A DNA stretch of 64,000 nucleotides from Sacculina carcini (taxonomy: Eukaryota > Arthropoda > Thecostraca > Sacculinidae), in NCBI GenBank assembly GCA_916048095.2, contig OU696571.1:8802001-8866000 (forward strand), read 5' to 3'. Shown one piece after another: positions 9,885 to 19,609 of the stretch. The translations under genes and the position numbers were made by a program. The notes under the pieces were generated by a model. That model worked only from the letters and a program-made list of their open reading frames with translations, made no database searches and was not told the origin of the DNA. How positions within the stretch are numbered: position 1 is the first letter of the stretch; the number at the start of each line of letters is the position of its first letter.

Positions 9885-10552
9885 CTTTTGTTTTTTATTT
9901 GGAAATATTGTTTATCTGCGACCCGGCTTCAGCAGCGGAGATAGTACCCTCCAGTATTTGCAGCGGCCTGGAGGACGTGGTGGAGGTGCTCGGCGGCGTG
10001 TCAGGCTGGTGTGCAGGGGGACGGCAGGAGAGCATGGTGCCGGCAGGAAGCTGCGGGGGAGCTGTGGCCGAGGGTTGCTCGTCGTCCCACCTGCACTGGT
10101 GTTGGACTCGTCGCCGGGCAGATAGAAGGTCGCTGGTGGAGGCTGCTGGTGCTGGAGGGCATGTGAGAGAAAGGAGCTGCTGAAGCCGGAGGAGAAAACG
10201 AAGGAGTTGAGACGACGGCGTGGCCTGCATGTGCGGCGACGTTCGGCTGTCGCGGTAGGGTGCTGAAGAGCACCGGTGTCGACGGAAGCATGGTGGATGC
10301 TGGGGTCAAGGTGTTGTGCCCTGTCGCAGCAGCCGGTGATGAAGAAGACGGCAGGCTGCGGCGGAGCACTGAAGAGCACGGGCGGTGGCGGGAGCGTGGA
10401 GGATGCTGGGGCCTGCCGTGTTGCGCTTCGCCGCAGCCAAGGTGTGTGCGTCTGGTGAAGGCCGTCGTCGGGTTTGGTTGTTTTTGTTTGTTTGTTATGC
10501 GTTTTTTTATTGTATGCTCTATAGTTCATGTTTCTGTAAAAACAGGTGGAGG
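9885..10552 (+). other. TRIM-A internal region, GC-rich, probably non-coding
   Basis: It begins with a T-rich stretch, then CTGCGACCCGGCTTCAGCAG, which recurs in both TRIM-B internal regions. Frames on both strands are low-complexity (Pro/Ser-rich or Gly/Arg-rich) and their stops are not conserved between copies. It ends with the tract AACAGGTGGAGG. Confidence 0.6.
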
Positions 10553-10931
10553 TGTGGTGTGATTGTGAGCGAGAGAGAGAGTGTGTGAGCGCGTTGGAGT
10601 GTCTGTGGCTTAGTGTGTGTGTGTGTGTGTGTGTTTGATTCGCGTTTGCGTTCGTGTTTGCGTTGTTTGGTGATGTGTTTGTATGTATGCGTTTCATGAA
10701 GTGTGCATGCCCCGCGGCGGCGAGCGAGTGACCGGCTCGCCGCTGATTGGTTGTGGCGGTGTGCGTGAGGACTGTGCGTGTGTGTGTCCGTTTGTGCTCC
10801 CGTGTGTCACGGTGTGAGCTGGAGTCGTGTTTGTGGTGCGATCGGAGTGTGACGTCTTGTAGGCGCGCGTGGGGCGGTGATGCCCACGCGCGCCTGTCTG
10901 TAATATAATTTACATTTTTGTTTTTGCTACA
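10553..10931 (+). repeat. TRIM-A 3' LTR
   Basis: 379 bp from TGTGGTGTGATTGTGAG to GCTACA, with a (GT)n stretch near 10615-10634 and the conserved inverted repeat at 10861-10895. Confidence 0.85.
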
Positions 10932-11990
10932 GTCATGTTGCCAATTTGACAGCTATTATGCGCACTTGCGATTACACATGACTATACACTAATTTAATTT
11001 CACTGAAGTCCAATCACAATTTATAATGCATCATATTAGCTCCAAGCATGGATGGTGTGGTTTTATTGCGTACAGTATACTGAATATAAAGGCTTTATTG
11101 TCCTCAATATTTACACATGAATTGTTCCGCACGACGGGCGGGTAAAATGCTACTGGGAACAAAGTAAACTACTGAATTTGACTGTGTAATGTAATTGGTT
11201 TAATTTCAAGCTGCATACGCTTAAGTTGCATAAGGATATGGGCTGTAATATCATGCAATGCCAACTATATGCATATGCTGTTTTAGCGGAAGCATTAATC
11301 TGGAATCATAGAGATGACAGAAAGTTTCATTGTTTTCATAGTGTTACACTTCTGAATTACTACACACGAAGGACGGGTGTGAATTTGAGCAGTATTGAGG
11401 GAAAAAACTTCGTCAATAATTAAAACAAGAATTTACAAATTTACATTTTTCTGTTGGATAAGCTTTTTGCTTTTTGATTCATTATATTTTATTAATTGTT
11501 CCGCACGACGGGCGGGTTTAAATACGAGGCTGTTCGAGGGAAAATATTGTGCCACATCTAAAATAAACACATTCATATTTAGACTTTTCTATTGGTTAAT
11601 ACTTTTTGGGTTAATATTTAATGGGTTTACTTTTTTCTTTTTAAATTTGTATTCGTTTTCTTTTATGAATTCAATATTTATTTTACTTTATTAATTGTTC
11701 TGCAAAACGGGAGGGTTTCCATGCTAGATGATGCTAATTTAGAAATATATTTTGTAAACATTATGATAGAAAATGTTAAGTAAATTTTCATTATTTAGTA
11801 TCTGAATTTTGAATTAAAAATATAGAAATTTGGATTTTTATGGGTTTACTCTTTTATTTTTTAATTCATATTCCTTTTCTCTTATGAATTGAATACAAAT
11901 TTAATAGTATGAACCGTTCCGCACGACGGGCGGGTTTACATGCTAGAACATTCATTGTTTGAATTCATACATTCATTGTTGCATGAATTC
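10932..11990 (+). repeat. AT-rich block with CCGCACGACGGGCGGGT boxes
   Basis: No coding signal. Four clear copies of the 17-bp GC box start at 11127, 11501, 11700 (degenerate) and 11919, each preceded by GAATTGTT-like sequence and followed by AT-rich DNA. A fifth, more degenerate copy is near 11370. The first part, TGTTGCCAATTTGACAGC at 10936, recurs with one change at 17752. Confidence 0.6.
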
Positions 11991-11991
11991 A

Positions 11992-12271
11992 TGGTTTTTC
12001 ACCCTCCTCGTCTAACTCCACCTACACTTCCATTTCCTTTACGTTCGTCAGTGCGAAACTTGGGTGTAATTATGGATTCCTCCCTCATCTTTAGCAATAA
12101 TATTAGTTCTGTCACACGTACATGCCGTCATATTCTACGCGCGCTGTATCCCATACGTCCATTCCTCGACCAAGCGTCTGCCATCAAGCTCATCAAAACA
12201 CTGGTTTTTCCTCGTATAGATTATTGTATTGTTTTATATTTCAACACTCCGCGATGCTATTTGAAACCATT
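11992..12271 (+). pseudogene. CR1-b: CR1/L2-type LINE RT fragment, part 1
   Basis: Encodes HPPRLTPPTLPFPLRSSV, then NLGVIMDSSLIFSNNI and ALYPIRPFLDQASAIKLI. This is the thumb region downstream of the RT catalytic box, closely matching CR1-c. It is cut at CCATT by PheLTR-1 and continues at 15627 in the same frame once the insertion is disregarded. The 5' end is truncated. Confidence 0.82.
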
Positions 12272-12721
12272 TGTGGTGTATTACTGTGGTATTAGTGCGT
12301 GTGTGTGTGCGTTAGGGATATGGTGTTTGCATAAGCAAGTGTGTATGTGTATGTGAGTGAAAGTGTGCGTGTTGGTGTGGCTGTGATCCTTGCGCGAGCG
12401 GTAGGTGTTTGTTTTGTGAATGCGTGCGTGTCTGGTTGTACAGGCAGATGGTGTGCATGTATGTGATTGTGTGTGGGAGCGCGCGTGTACTGTACTGTGT
12501 TGGTAACTAGGGGAAATGTGGAGCGTTCGAGGGCAGTTGGTTTAGTGGTGTGAACTGGGAGCGTGGGGCGAACGAGTGCGTTGGCAAGAGGGTATCTGTG
12601 TTGTGTGGAGTTAACGCTTTGTTGCAGGATCGTGTAGATTCGTGCGTGGATTCGTGGTCATAACATATCGCAGTTTTCATGACGTTATTTTTTCTGTACA
12701 TCGTTGTTGAATACATTCACA
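12272..12721 (+). repeat. PheLTR-1 5' LTR
   Basis: 450 bp; it matches 15176-15626 apart from a few small differences. Confidence 0.9.
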
Positions 12722-12733
12722 AGCTATTTCGGC
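12722..12733 (+). promoter_or_regulatory. PheLTR-1 primer site complementary to the tRNA-Phe 5' end
   Basis: AGCTATTTCGGC abuts the LTR end. An inverted second copy (13067-13078) marks the far end of the inverted gag block. Confidence 0.7.
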
Positions 12734-13063
12734 CAGTTTTGCAAGTTTCCTCAGAGCGGACATATAAACGTCCGCGGTTTCACCGCTCCACTTGCTGTAT
12801 GCGAATCTTTCGTATGCGGTGAACCGATTGGCGGAAAAAGCATCGAGGAGTTTCGTTCTGACGTCTTCGTACACTTCCTTCTTCTGCTCGTTCATCTCAT
12901 TATACACATCGTAGGCTTTTCCGTCAAGAAAAAGCGGCAGCACGTTGGCCAAATCGTCGATCTTCTGCAGTTTTGCAACTCTTTCGAACTTGTTTATCCA
13001 CTGAACGACGTCCTGCCCTCCATCGAACTGTCGCAGGATCTCATGAAGCTTCATATTTGCCAT
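12734..13063 (-). pseudogene. PheLTR-1 gag N-terminal part, inverted
   Basis: The minus strand reads MANMKLHEILRQFDGG from 13063, through DVVQWINKFERVAKLQ and AYERFAYSKW, to ALRKLAKLA. It then runs into the primer-site sequence at 12733. PheLTR-2 gag has the same layout (MANVKLTEVVRTFDG, WLDKFDLIV). The normal gag should follow the 5' LTR on the plus strand; here it is antisense and lacks its C-terminal half and zinc knuckle. At the junction the gag codons read CTGGCCGAAATAGC, so gag and primer site may have shared short homology there. Confidence 0.85.
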
Positions 13064-13078
13064 TGTGCCGAAATAGCT

Positions 13079-13386
13079 TGTGAATGTATTCAACAACGAT
13101 GTACAGAAAAAATAACGTGATGAAAACTGCGATATGTTAATGACCACGAATCCACGCACGAATCTACACGATCCTGCAACAAAGCGTTAACTCCACACAA
13201 CACAGATACCCTCTTGCCAACGCACTCGTTCGCCCCACGCTCCCAGTTCACACCACTAAACCAACTGCCCTCGAACGCTCCACATTTCCCCTAGTTACCA
13301 ACACAGTACAGTACACGCGCGCTCCCACACACAAACACATACATGCACACCATCTGCCTGTACAACCAGACACGCACGCATTCACA
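13079..13386 (-). repeat. Inverted partial PheLTR-1 LTR
   Basis: The reverse complement of the last 308 bp or so of the PheLTR-1 LTR, preceded by an inverted primer site (13067-13078). The first 142 bp of the LTR are missing. Confidence 0.85.
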
Positions 13387-13390
13387 GCAT

Positions 13391-13640
13391 CAAGCATCGA
13401 GTTCGCCATTTTCAATGTGCTCTCACTGACAACGTCCTCCCATGCACACTCCTGTGATGACCTCTTCACGAAACTGGTTGCCACCCTTAACCAACCCGCT
13501 ATGTGGGAAGCTGGTGGGGCACTACCCTGTAGCGGGTTGGTTAAGGGTGGCAACCAGTTTCGTGAAGAGGTCATCACAGGAGTGTGCATGGGAGGACGTT
13601 GTCAGTGAGAGCACATTGAAAATGGCGAACTCTATGCTTG
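13391..13640. repeat. 111-bp palindrome at the pol fold-back point
   Basis: Arms 13391-13501 and 13530-13640 are near-perfect inverted copies around a 28-bp spacer. The right arm and spacer are in-frame pol (KLVGHYPVAGWLRV). The left arm is the same pol segment inverted and joined to the inverted LTR. Confidence 0.88.
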
Positions 13641-15121
13641 GAATGGTTGAAGAATGTGACCCTGTTCGAGGAAAGTGGTATGTACCCAAATCAAAGAAAG
13701 GAAAGGTGTGGTGTGATGCCAGCAGTTTGGCATTGGGTGTTTTGCTGGAAATAGACGGATCAGGAGTGGAAGACGCATCATGGTTGCGCAAAACGAATGA
13801 CGCCAATCACATTAACCTTGTCGAGCTGGACGCCGTACTGAAGGGAATCAATCTAGCTGTCAAGTGGGGTTTGGACGAGATTGAGGTGATTACTGATTCA
13901 ATGACAGTTATGGGGTGGCTGAGGTCTACGCTTAGTGGTGAGCGCAGAGTGAAGAGTAGCAGTGCGGCTGAAGTGCTGATTCTGCGCCGGCTGGGCCTCC
14001 TGAGCGCCATGGTCACCGAGCTTGCGATCACAATCAAACCCTCATTCATAAGGTCTGAAAGTAACAAAGCGGATAGGCTAACGCGTGTTCCCAAGTCATG
14101 GCTGGAACTACGCCGTGAGAACAGTGACGAAATATGTGCATTGACACTTCATGAAATGCATGCACAACATCATTTTGGAGTGGACAGGACTCTCTCGTTG
14201 GCGAGAATGGTGGACCCAGATACGACGAGGTCCCAGGTAAAAAGATGCGTCAGAGAGTGCGTTCAATGCCAGTCGATTGATCCGGCGCCGTCCAGCCATC
14301 AACCTGGACATCTGAGTGTGGACGAAAACTGGTGTCGACTGGCGGCAGATGTGACCCAGTACAGAGGCCAGTCTTATCTGACAATCGTGGATTCTGGGCC
14401 TTGTAGGTTCGCCGTGTGGAAAAGAATACGGTCGGAAAACGCTGACGATATCGCGAGGGTAATTCACGAGCTTTTCCTTGAACGTGGACCGGCTGCAGAA
14501 CTTCTCCTAGACAACAGCCCAGCTTTCAAATCATCAAAGCTTGCGGATGTTTGCGATAGATGGGGTGTGAAGCGCAGATATCGTGCAGCATATAGACCCT
14601 CAGGTAACGGAATCGTCGAGCGGCACCATAGGACGATCAAGCGTATGGCGGAGCGGTGCAGAACAACACCTATCGAGGTGTTGTTTTGGTACAATATGGC
14701 CCCAGCAGATTCCAACGAGGCGACGGTGTCCCCCGCGCATGGCATTTATAAGTATCAGTGGCGACATCCGTCGGCGAGGAAGGATCTTCCTGAGGAAGAT
14801 GGTGGTGTTTGGCGTGTTGGTGATCACGTCTGGGTGAAGCCGCCGGATGCACGTTGTACGACGCGCTGGAGAAGAGGTCGCATCACCGGAGTAGTTTCGC
14901 CCAACAACGTCGAAGTTGACGGTGTGTCACGCCACGTTCTGGACATTCGGCGAGTATTAGGGAGGGAGTCCGAGGACGAGAGCGAATGTTCACAGGACGA
15001 GACGGATCCGGTGATTTCCCAAGAACGTGTCGAGAACGTGGATCAAGAGCCGGAACCCGAGTTTGTGTCAAGGTCAACGCGAGAAAGACGAGCACCGGCG
15101 TGGCTCGACGACTACGTATAA
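13500..15121 (+). CDS. PheLTR-1 pol, RNase H-integrase part
   Basis: An open frame from pol sequence GKLVGHYPVAGWL to the TAA at 15119-15121. RNase H is marked by VWCDASSLALGVLLE near 13710, INLVELDAVLKGINLAVKW, and the later acidic residue in EVITDSMTVMGWL. Integrase has an N-terminal HHFGVDRTLSLAR with CVQCQS, and core residues in ADVTQYRG, LLLDNSPAFKSS and GNGIVERHHRTI. The C-terminus is acidic then basic (STRERRAPAWLDDYV), as in PheLTR-2. No protease or RT precedes it and it has no natural start, so it is probably not expressed. The RNase H style is not that of Gypsy-1 or Gypsy-2, so I treat these elements as a separate gypsy-related group. Confidence 0.85.
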
Positions 15122-15175
15122 CTTTACATGTATGTTAATATGTCTGATAATTTTGATGTGTACATCATGGGGGCG

Positions 15176-15626
15176 TGTGGTGTATTACTGTGGTATTAGT
15201 GCGTGTGTGTGTGCGTTAGGGATATGGTGTTTGCATAAGCAAGTGTGTATGTGTATGTGAGTGAAAGTGTGCGTGTTGGTGTGGCTGTGATCCTTGCGCG
15301 AGCGGTATGTGTTTGTTTTGTGAATGCGTGCGTGTCTGGTTGTACAGGCAGATGGTGTGCATGTATGTGTTTGTGTGTGGGAGCGCGCGTGTACTGTACT
15401 GTGTTGGTAACTAGGGGAAATGTGGAGCGTTCGAGGGCAGTTGGTTTAGTGGTGTGAACTGGGAGCGTGGGGCGAACGAGTGCGTTGGCAAGAGGGTATC
15501 TGTGTTGTGTGGAGTTAACGCTTTGTTGCGGGATCGTGTAGATTCGTGCGTGGATTCGTGGTCATTAACATATCGCAGTTTTCATCACGTTATTTTTTCT
15601 GTACATCGTTGTTGAATACATTCACA
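15176..15626 (+). repeat. PheLTR-1 3' LTR
   Basis: 451 bp, preceded by the purine tract ATGGGGGCG and followed by the CCATT duplication. Confidence 0.9.
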
Positions 15627-16058
15627 CCATTTAAGACGGTGATCAATCAATGTTGTAGATTTGTCCTCTCTCCCGTTGTTTGTGTTCATACATCTCATCA
15701 TTTGTACAATCTTCGTTGGCTACCTATTATTCCGCGAATTCATTTCCGTCTCTCCTGTATTATTTTCAAACTGCTGAACGGCATCAATCAGCCTGAATAT
15801 CTTGTATGTTTGTTATCTCGTGTCTCAAATCCCAACACCCGTATTTCACGTCCTCTACAATGTCCTAGAGCGTTGTGTGAATCTCCCTGGTCAGCAAAAT
15901 CATTTACCTTTTTTGCCCCTCGTTTCTATAACTCACTTCCATCTCATGTCCGTCTATCTCCCTCCTTCTCTTCTTTCACTTCACCTCTGCGCACATACTT
16001 ATTCTCTAAATCTTTTGATCGCTCATCTCATTGCCTTACACCATATGCCAAGATTTAG
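15627..16058 (+). pseudogene. CR1-b: LINE ORF2 C-terminus, part 2
   Basis: Resumes the LINE reading frame after PheLTR-1. It encodes KTVINQCCRFVLSPVVC, LRWLPIIPRIHFR, SPWSAKSFTFFAPRFYNSLP and ends HCLTPYAKI at 16058. The same order of motifs closes CR1-c ORF2. The fragment has no catalytic RT residues. Confidence 0.82.
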
Positions 16059-16377
16059 CTGCTCAAAGTGCACTCTCATCTTTTGCTTGCCTTTGTTTTT
16101 TTGCATTCACGTGTTTTTTTGTGTCCTGTAAGCAATTTTTCTCTATCTCCTATCTCTACCTGAATATCTTTGTACTGAAAATGTGTGTGGATTTCTTATT
16201 CTTACTGTGTGTGTATGTTTTATTCTGATGATTATTTATTGCGCTCAATGTTTGTTTCATATTGCGTCGACGTGTAGCTTTTGTTTTTTTTCTGTGCTAT
16301 TTTTGTTCTTTTGTAATCGCGCCATTGTTGCTATGTGCGCTAAATCAAATACATGTTGTTGTTGTTGTTGTTGTTTG
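16059..16377 (+). other. CR1-b 3' UTR and (TTG)n tail
   Basis: A T-rich 3' UTR ending in about seven TTG units at 16354-16377. CR1-c also ends at a (TTG)n-type junction. Confidence 0.6.
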
Positions 16378-16767
16378 TTACGTCTTTGTGTTCTGAATTA
16401 TTCCGCACGACGAGCAGGTTCAAATATGAGGCGGATTGAGGGATAATATTTTGTCAAAGTAAAAACATAAATATTCACACTTAGAGTTTTTATTGGTGAA
16501 CGTATTTACAGGTTGAACTTTTTGCGGATCGTATTCGAGCTCTGAATTATTCCGTACGACGGGCGGGTTTCAATATGAGGCGGGTTGAGGGATCATATTT
16601 TGTCAAAATAAACATAAAAAATGAAATTTAGAATTTTCATTTGATTAGGATATATATGGATTTAATATAATATTTTTTAATTTGAATTTTTTTATTTATA
16701 TAATATGAATTTTATTTCATGAATTGCTCCGCACAACGGGCGGGTTTTAATGCTATATATATCTATA
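16378..16767 (+). repeat. GC-box block 2 (CCGCACGACGGGCGGGT units)
   Basis: Boxes at 16403, 16552 and 16729, spaced 149 and 177 bp apart. Two are followed by ATGAGGCGG(A/G)TTGAGGGAT and TTTTGTCAAA. There is no ORF. Confidence 0.6.
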
Positions 16768-18032
16768 TCTATATATATAAAAGAGATCCTCTGTCTGTCT
16801 GTCTGTTTGTCTGTCCCACCCTCCTTGGTCCATTTTCAGCAAGCTGCTACTCGGTAACCACTTGGTGTACCCGCCAACGATTTATATACCATTACGTTGG
16901 AAATTTTCTTGTCTACACGATAGGATAAATTTTAAATTTTAAAAATAAAACCAAAAAAAGTTATCGCGGTGAAAAGACAAAATGAACCCTGAAAAACGCG
17001 AAAATTTTGGTCAATATTCCTGCATCTACTCCTCATAAACCAGGAATGGTACAGCCAAACAGATTATACCACTGTGTAGAAAATATTCTGTTCTACTCGG
17101 TAGGTTATAATTCATATCCAAAAATTAAATATAAAATATGTAAAAATGACAAAATTTCAGTCTACATTCAAAATTATATTTAAGCTCGACGCGTCCGATT
17201 TTCTGTACTTTTTTCTCTATTTCTCAGCAACTAACTATGACACATCTAAATAAATATTACCATCATGCTGGGAATTTTGTTTTCTACAGCACGGTATAAT
17301 TTTTAATTTTCCAAAGTGCATTAAAAAAATGTTACGGCGGTGTGAAGTCAAAATGACAAAGTCAAAAAGGCAAAATTAGCACTAAAAACGCGAATATTTT
17401 GGTCAATATTCCCCTATCTATTCCTCATAAACCAGCAGAGTTACAGCTATAAAAATTATACTATTGTGTAGAGAATTTTGTGTTCTACAAGAAATATTCT
17501 AATTTATACCCACAAATGATACAAAAAACGTGTCAAATTGGCAAAGTTCTCAAATACATCCAAAATTACACTTGAACACCGGGTGATTAAAAATAATTCA
17601 TTTTCTACCTATTTCTCAAGAACTATTTGTCACGCATTACAATAAATTATACCATCGTGCTAGAAATCTTGTTTTCTACTATGCGGTATAATTTGTAATT
17701 TTCCAAAGTGTATCTGAAGGAAGTAACGGCGGTGTAAAGTCAAAATGTCATGTTGCCAAGTTGACAGCTATTATGCGCACTGGCGATTACACAGGAATAT
17801 ACTACTGTGTAGATAATTTTGTGTTCTACAAGATAAGCTATAATTTATACCCACAAATGATACAAAAAACGTGTAAAATTGGCAAAATTCTCAAATACAT
17901 CCAAAATTACACTTGAACACCGTGCGACTAAAATTTATTCATTTTTCTTCAATTTCTCAGTAACTATTTGTTACACATAAAAATAAATTATACCATCGTG
18001 CTAGAAATCTTGTATATATATAAAAGAGATCC

Positions 18033-18069
<37 letters not shown>

Positions 18070-18165
18070 GTGTCCCACCCTCCTTGGTCCATTTTCTATC
18101 AGCTACTTCTCGGCCACCATTTGGCGTATCTGCTAACAATTTATACCATCACGTTGGAAATTTTC
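16768..18165 (+). repeat. Repeat family starting AAAAGAGATCCTCTG(TCTG)n with internal tandem units
   Basis: Two starts are seen, 16778 and 18020, both AAAAGAGATCCTCTGTCTG followed by TCTG repeats and CCCACCCTCCTTGGTCCATT. The second begins inside the first, after GCTAGAAATCTTG. Between them, units of about 380 bp repeat (compare 17430-17690 with 17810-18010), each with GTGTTCTACAAGA, ACCCACAAATGATAC and CATCCAAAATTACACTTGAA. It is non-coding. The type is unknown; a non-autonomous Helitron or DNA element is possible. Confidence 0.55.
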
Positions 18166-18700
18166 ATTCATTCATTCATTTCAAACATTCAATTTTACCG
18201 TATGGAATGAATCCATATACAAAACTCACGGGCTTGACTTCAAGATCCAGACTCACTAATGTAAATGTGACTTAAATGGTGTATAATTATATCACATTAT
18301 GCAACAAATGTGAAATTAGCTGCCTTACAGTTTGGTTCCGATACTATATTGGCGGGTTGAGAGGAAAGTATCGGTTGGCCGCGTGTTTGGGACCCCTGGG
18401 GTAGATAATCTCAGTCTGCTGATTACAAATTATGATCGAATCAGTATATTTTGTGATCACAAACTAAAAAGTTCAATCACCTCAGACTAGGCTGAGTGCG
18501 GTCAAGATTGAATGGTTGGGTTGGGTTGGGTAGGCTTGACTCAGGATATATTGGGTTGTAATGATAGCGGAACATAAATAAATTTTAGCAATAAATATTA
18601 TAGCGGTAAAAGTAAAATAGTACTTAAGCAAATGATGTTGGGGAATGATGTTAAGTAATAAATATAGTCATCATCTTTCATTGTTTTTTTCGTGTTTGTG
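18166..18700. other. No recognisable feature
   Basis: AT-rich DNA with a short ATTC run at about 18165. AAGATCCAGA at 18240 and a related string at 19079 suggest a diverged repeat. No gene is seen. Confidence 0.4.
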
Positions 18701-19346
18701 TTCTGAATTATACCACACGACGGGCAGATTTATATATCAGGCGGGTTGAGGGATAATATTTGTCAAAATATTAACGAAAATATTCACATTTAGACTTTTC
18801 TATTGGTTAAGATATTTATAGGTTACATTTTTTGCTTTTCAATTTGTATTCATTATATTTTATGGATTTAATATGAAATTTGTTGTATGAATTGTTCCGC
18901 ACGACGGGCGGGCTTAAAAAAGTGTTTACATTTTTTAGTTAATATTTTCAAATGGTTCATTTAAAAAAGGTAATTTTTTAACAAATATAAATGCTCCGCG
19001 AGCAGCAACTATAGACAATAGAACGTTCAATTTCCCCTGTAGAATTAATCCATACACAAGACCAATGGATTTGATTTCAAGATCCAGAACGAATCGTGTT
19101 CGAGTTCTGAATTATTCAGCACGACGGGCGGGTGTGAAAATGACTAAGGCGGACTGAGGGGAAATATTTTGTCGAAATAAAAATAGTTAAGCTTATAATT
19201 TTCAATTGATTAATATTTTTATGAGTGTCCCCTATTTCATTTTTAATTTTCCATATTTTTAATTAATTGAATATGAATTTCATGTTATGAATTACTCCGC
19301 ACAACGGGCGGGTTTTAATGCTAGTATATATATATATATATATATA
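18701..19346 (+). repeat. GC-box block 3
   Basis: Boxes at 18713, 18897, 19117 and 19297, spaced 184, 220 and 180 bp apart. The last is followed by TTTTAATGCTA and a (TA)n run in which PheLTR-2 sits. The box at 16729 has the same TTTTAATGCTATATAT context. Confidence 0.6.
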
Positions 19347-19590
19347 TGTAAGGAAAAATATGTATTCACAAAACACGTCGGTATGATTTCAACTCCGAAC
19401 AACAACAACCCCGCACATTGTGAGAATTCAACATTCCCTCATCCGTTCCCATGGCAACATCAAACATTAGTCAATACGCAATACACAATTCTACAGCTTA
19501 ATTATATATAACGTGGCTTCATACGCAAGACTCTTTCATTCATACAAATGCACACAATAAGTAAATATCATAATGCTAATACATACAACA
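19347..19590 (-). repeat. PheLTR-2 3' LTR
   Basis: 244 bp; identical by eye to 23183-23426. Confidence 0.9.
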
Positions 19591-19602
19591 CTTCCCCGTG
19601 AT
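19591..19602 (-). promoter_or_regulatory. PheLTR-2 polypurine tract
   Basis: The minus strand reads ATCACGGGGAAG directly before the 3' LTR. Confidence 0.65.
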
Positions 19603-19609
19603 GTCCTCA

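Larger units (their letters stand above)
9592..10931 (+). mobile_element. TRIM-A, non-autonomous LTR element
   Basis: A 5'-truncated LTR (9592-9872), a roughly 680-bp GC-rich internal region and a full LTR (10553-10931). No gag or pol homology is present. It has a primer-type site directly after the 5' LTR and a purine tract before the 3' LTR, as retrotransposition by another element's proteins would require. The shared primer site and TGTGGTGT/ACA ends point to the PheLTR elements as helpers. The first 95 bp or so of the 5' LTR are missing where it meets Gypsy-3. Confidence 0.82.
12272..15626 (+). mobile_element. PheLTR-1, rearranged Ty3/gypsy-type LTR element
   Basis: LTRs at 12272-12721 and 15176-15626 (about 450 bp, TGTGGTGTATTAC to TTCACA) are flanked by the 5-bp duplication CCATT (12267-12271, 15627-15631), so this exact structure integrated as a unit. 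Inside, the 5' third is abnormal: gag lies antisense, followed by an inverted partial LTR and an inverted scrap of pol, which folds back on the sense pol. RT and protease are absent. RNase H and integrase are open. The DNA between the LTRs therefore holds a fold-back product rather than a normal genome. Confidence 0.88.

Noticed and set aside
9912..10697. Antisense Pro/Ser-rich frames in TRIM internal regions (also 42277-42696 and 43205-43699)
   Set aside because: They are low-complexity, run into the LTR, and their starts, stops and lengths are not conserved between copies. GC-rich strand bias explains them.
11127..19313. CRISPR-like array from the GC boxes, or an rRNA piece (ACGGGCGG resembles a 16S motif)
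   Set aside because: Spacing varies, units decay together with their flanks, and the setting is eukaryotic. No other rRNA sequence surrounds the motif.
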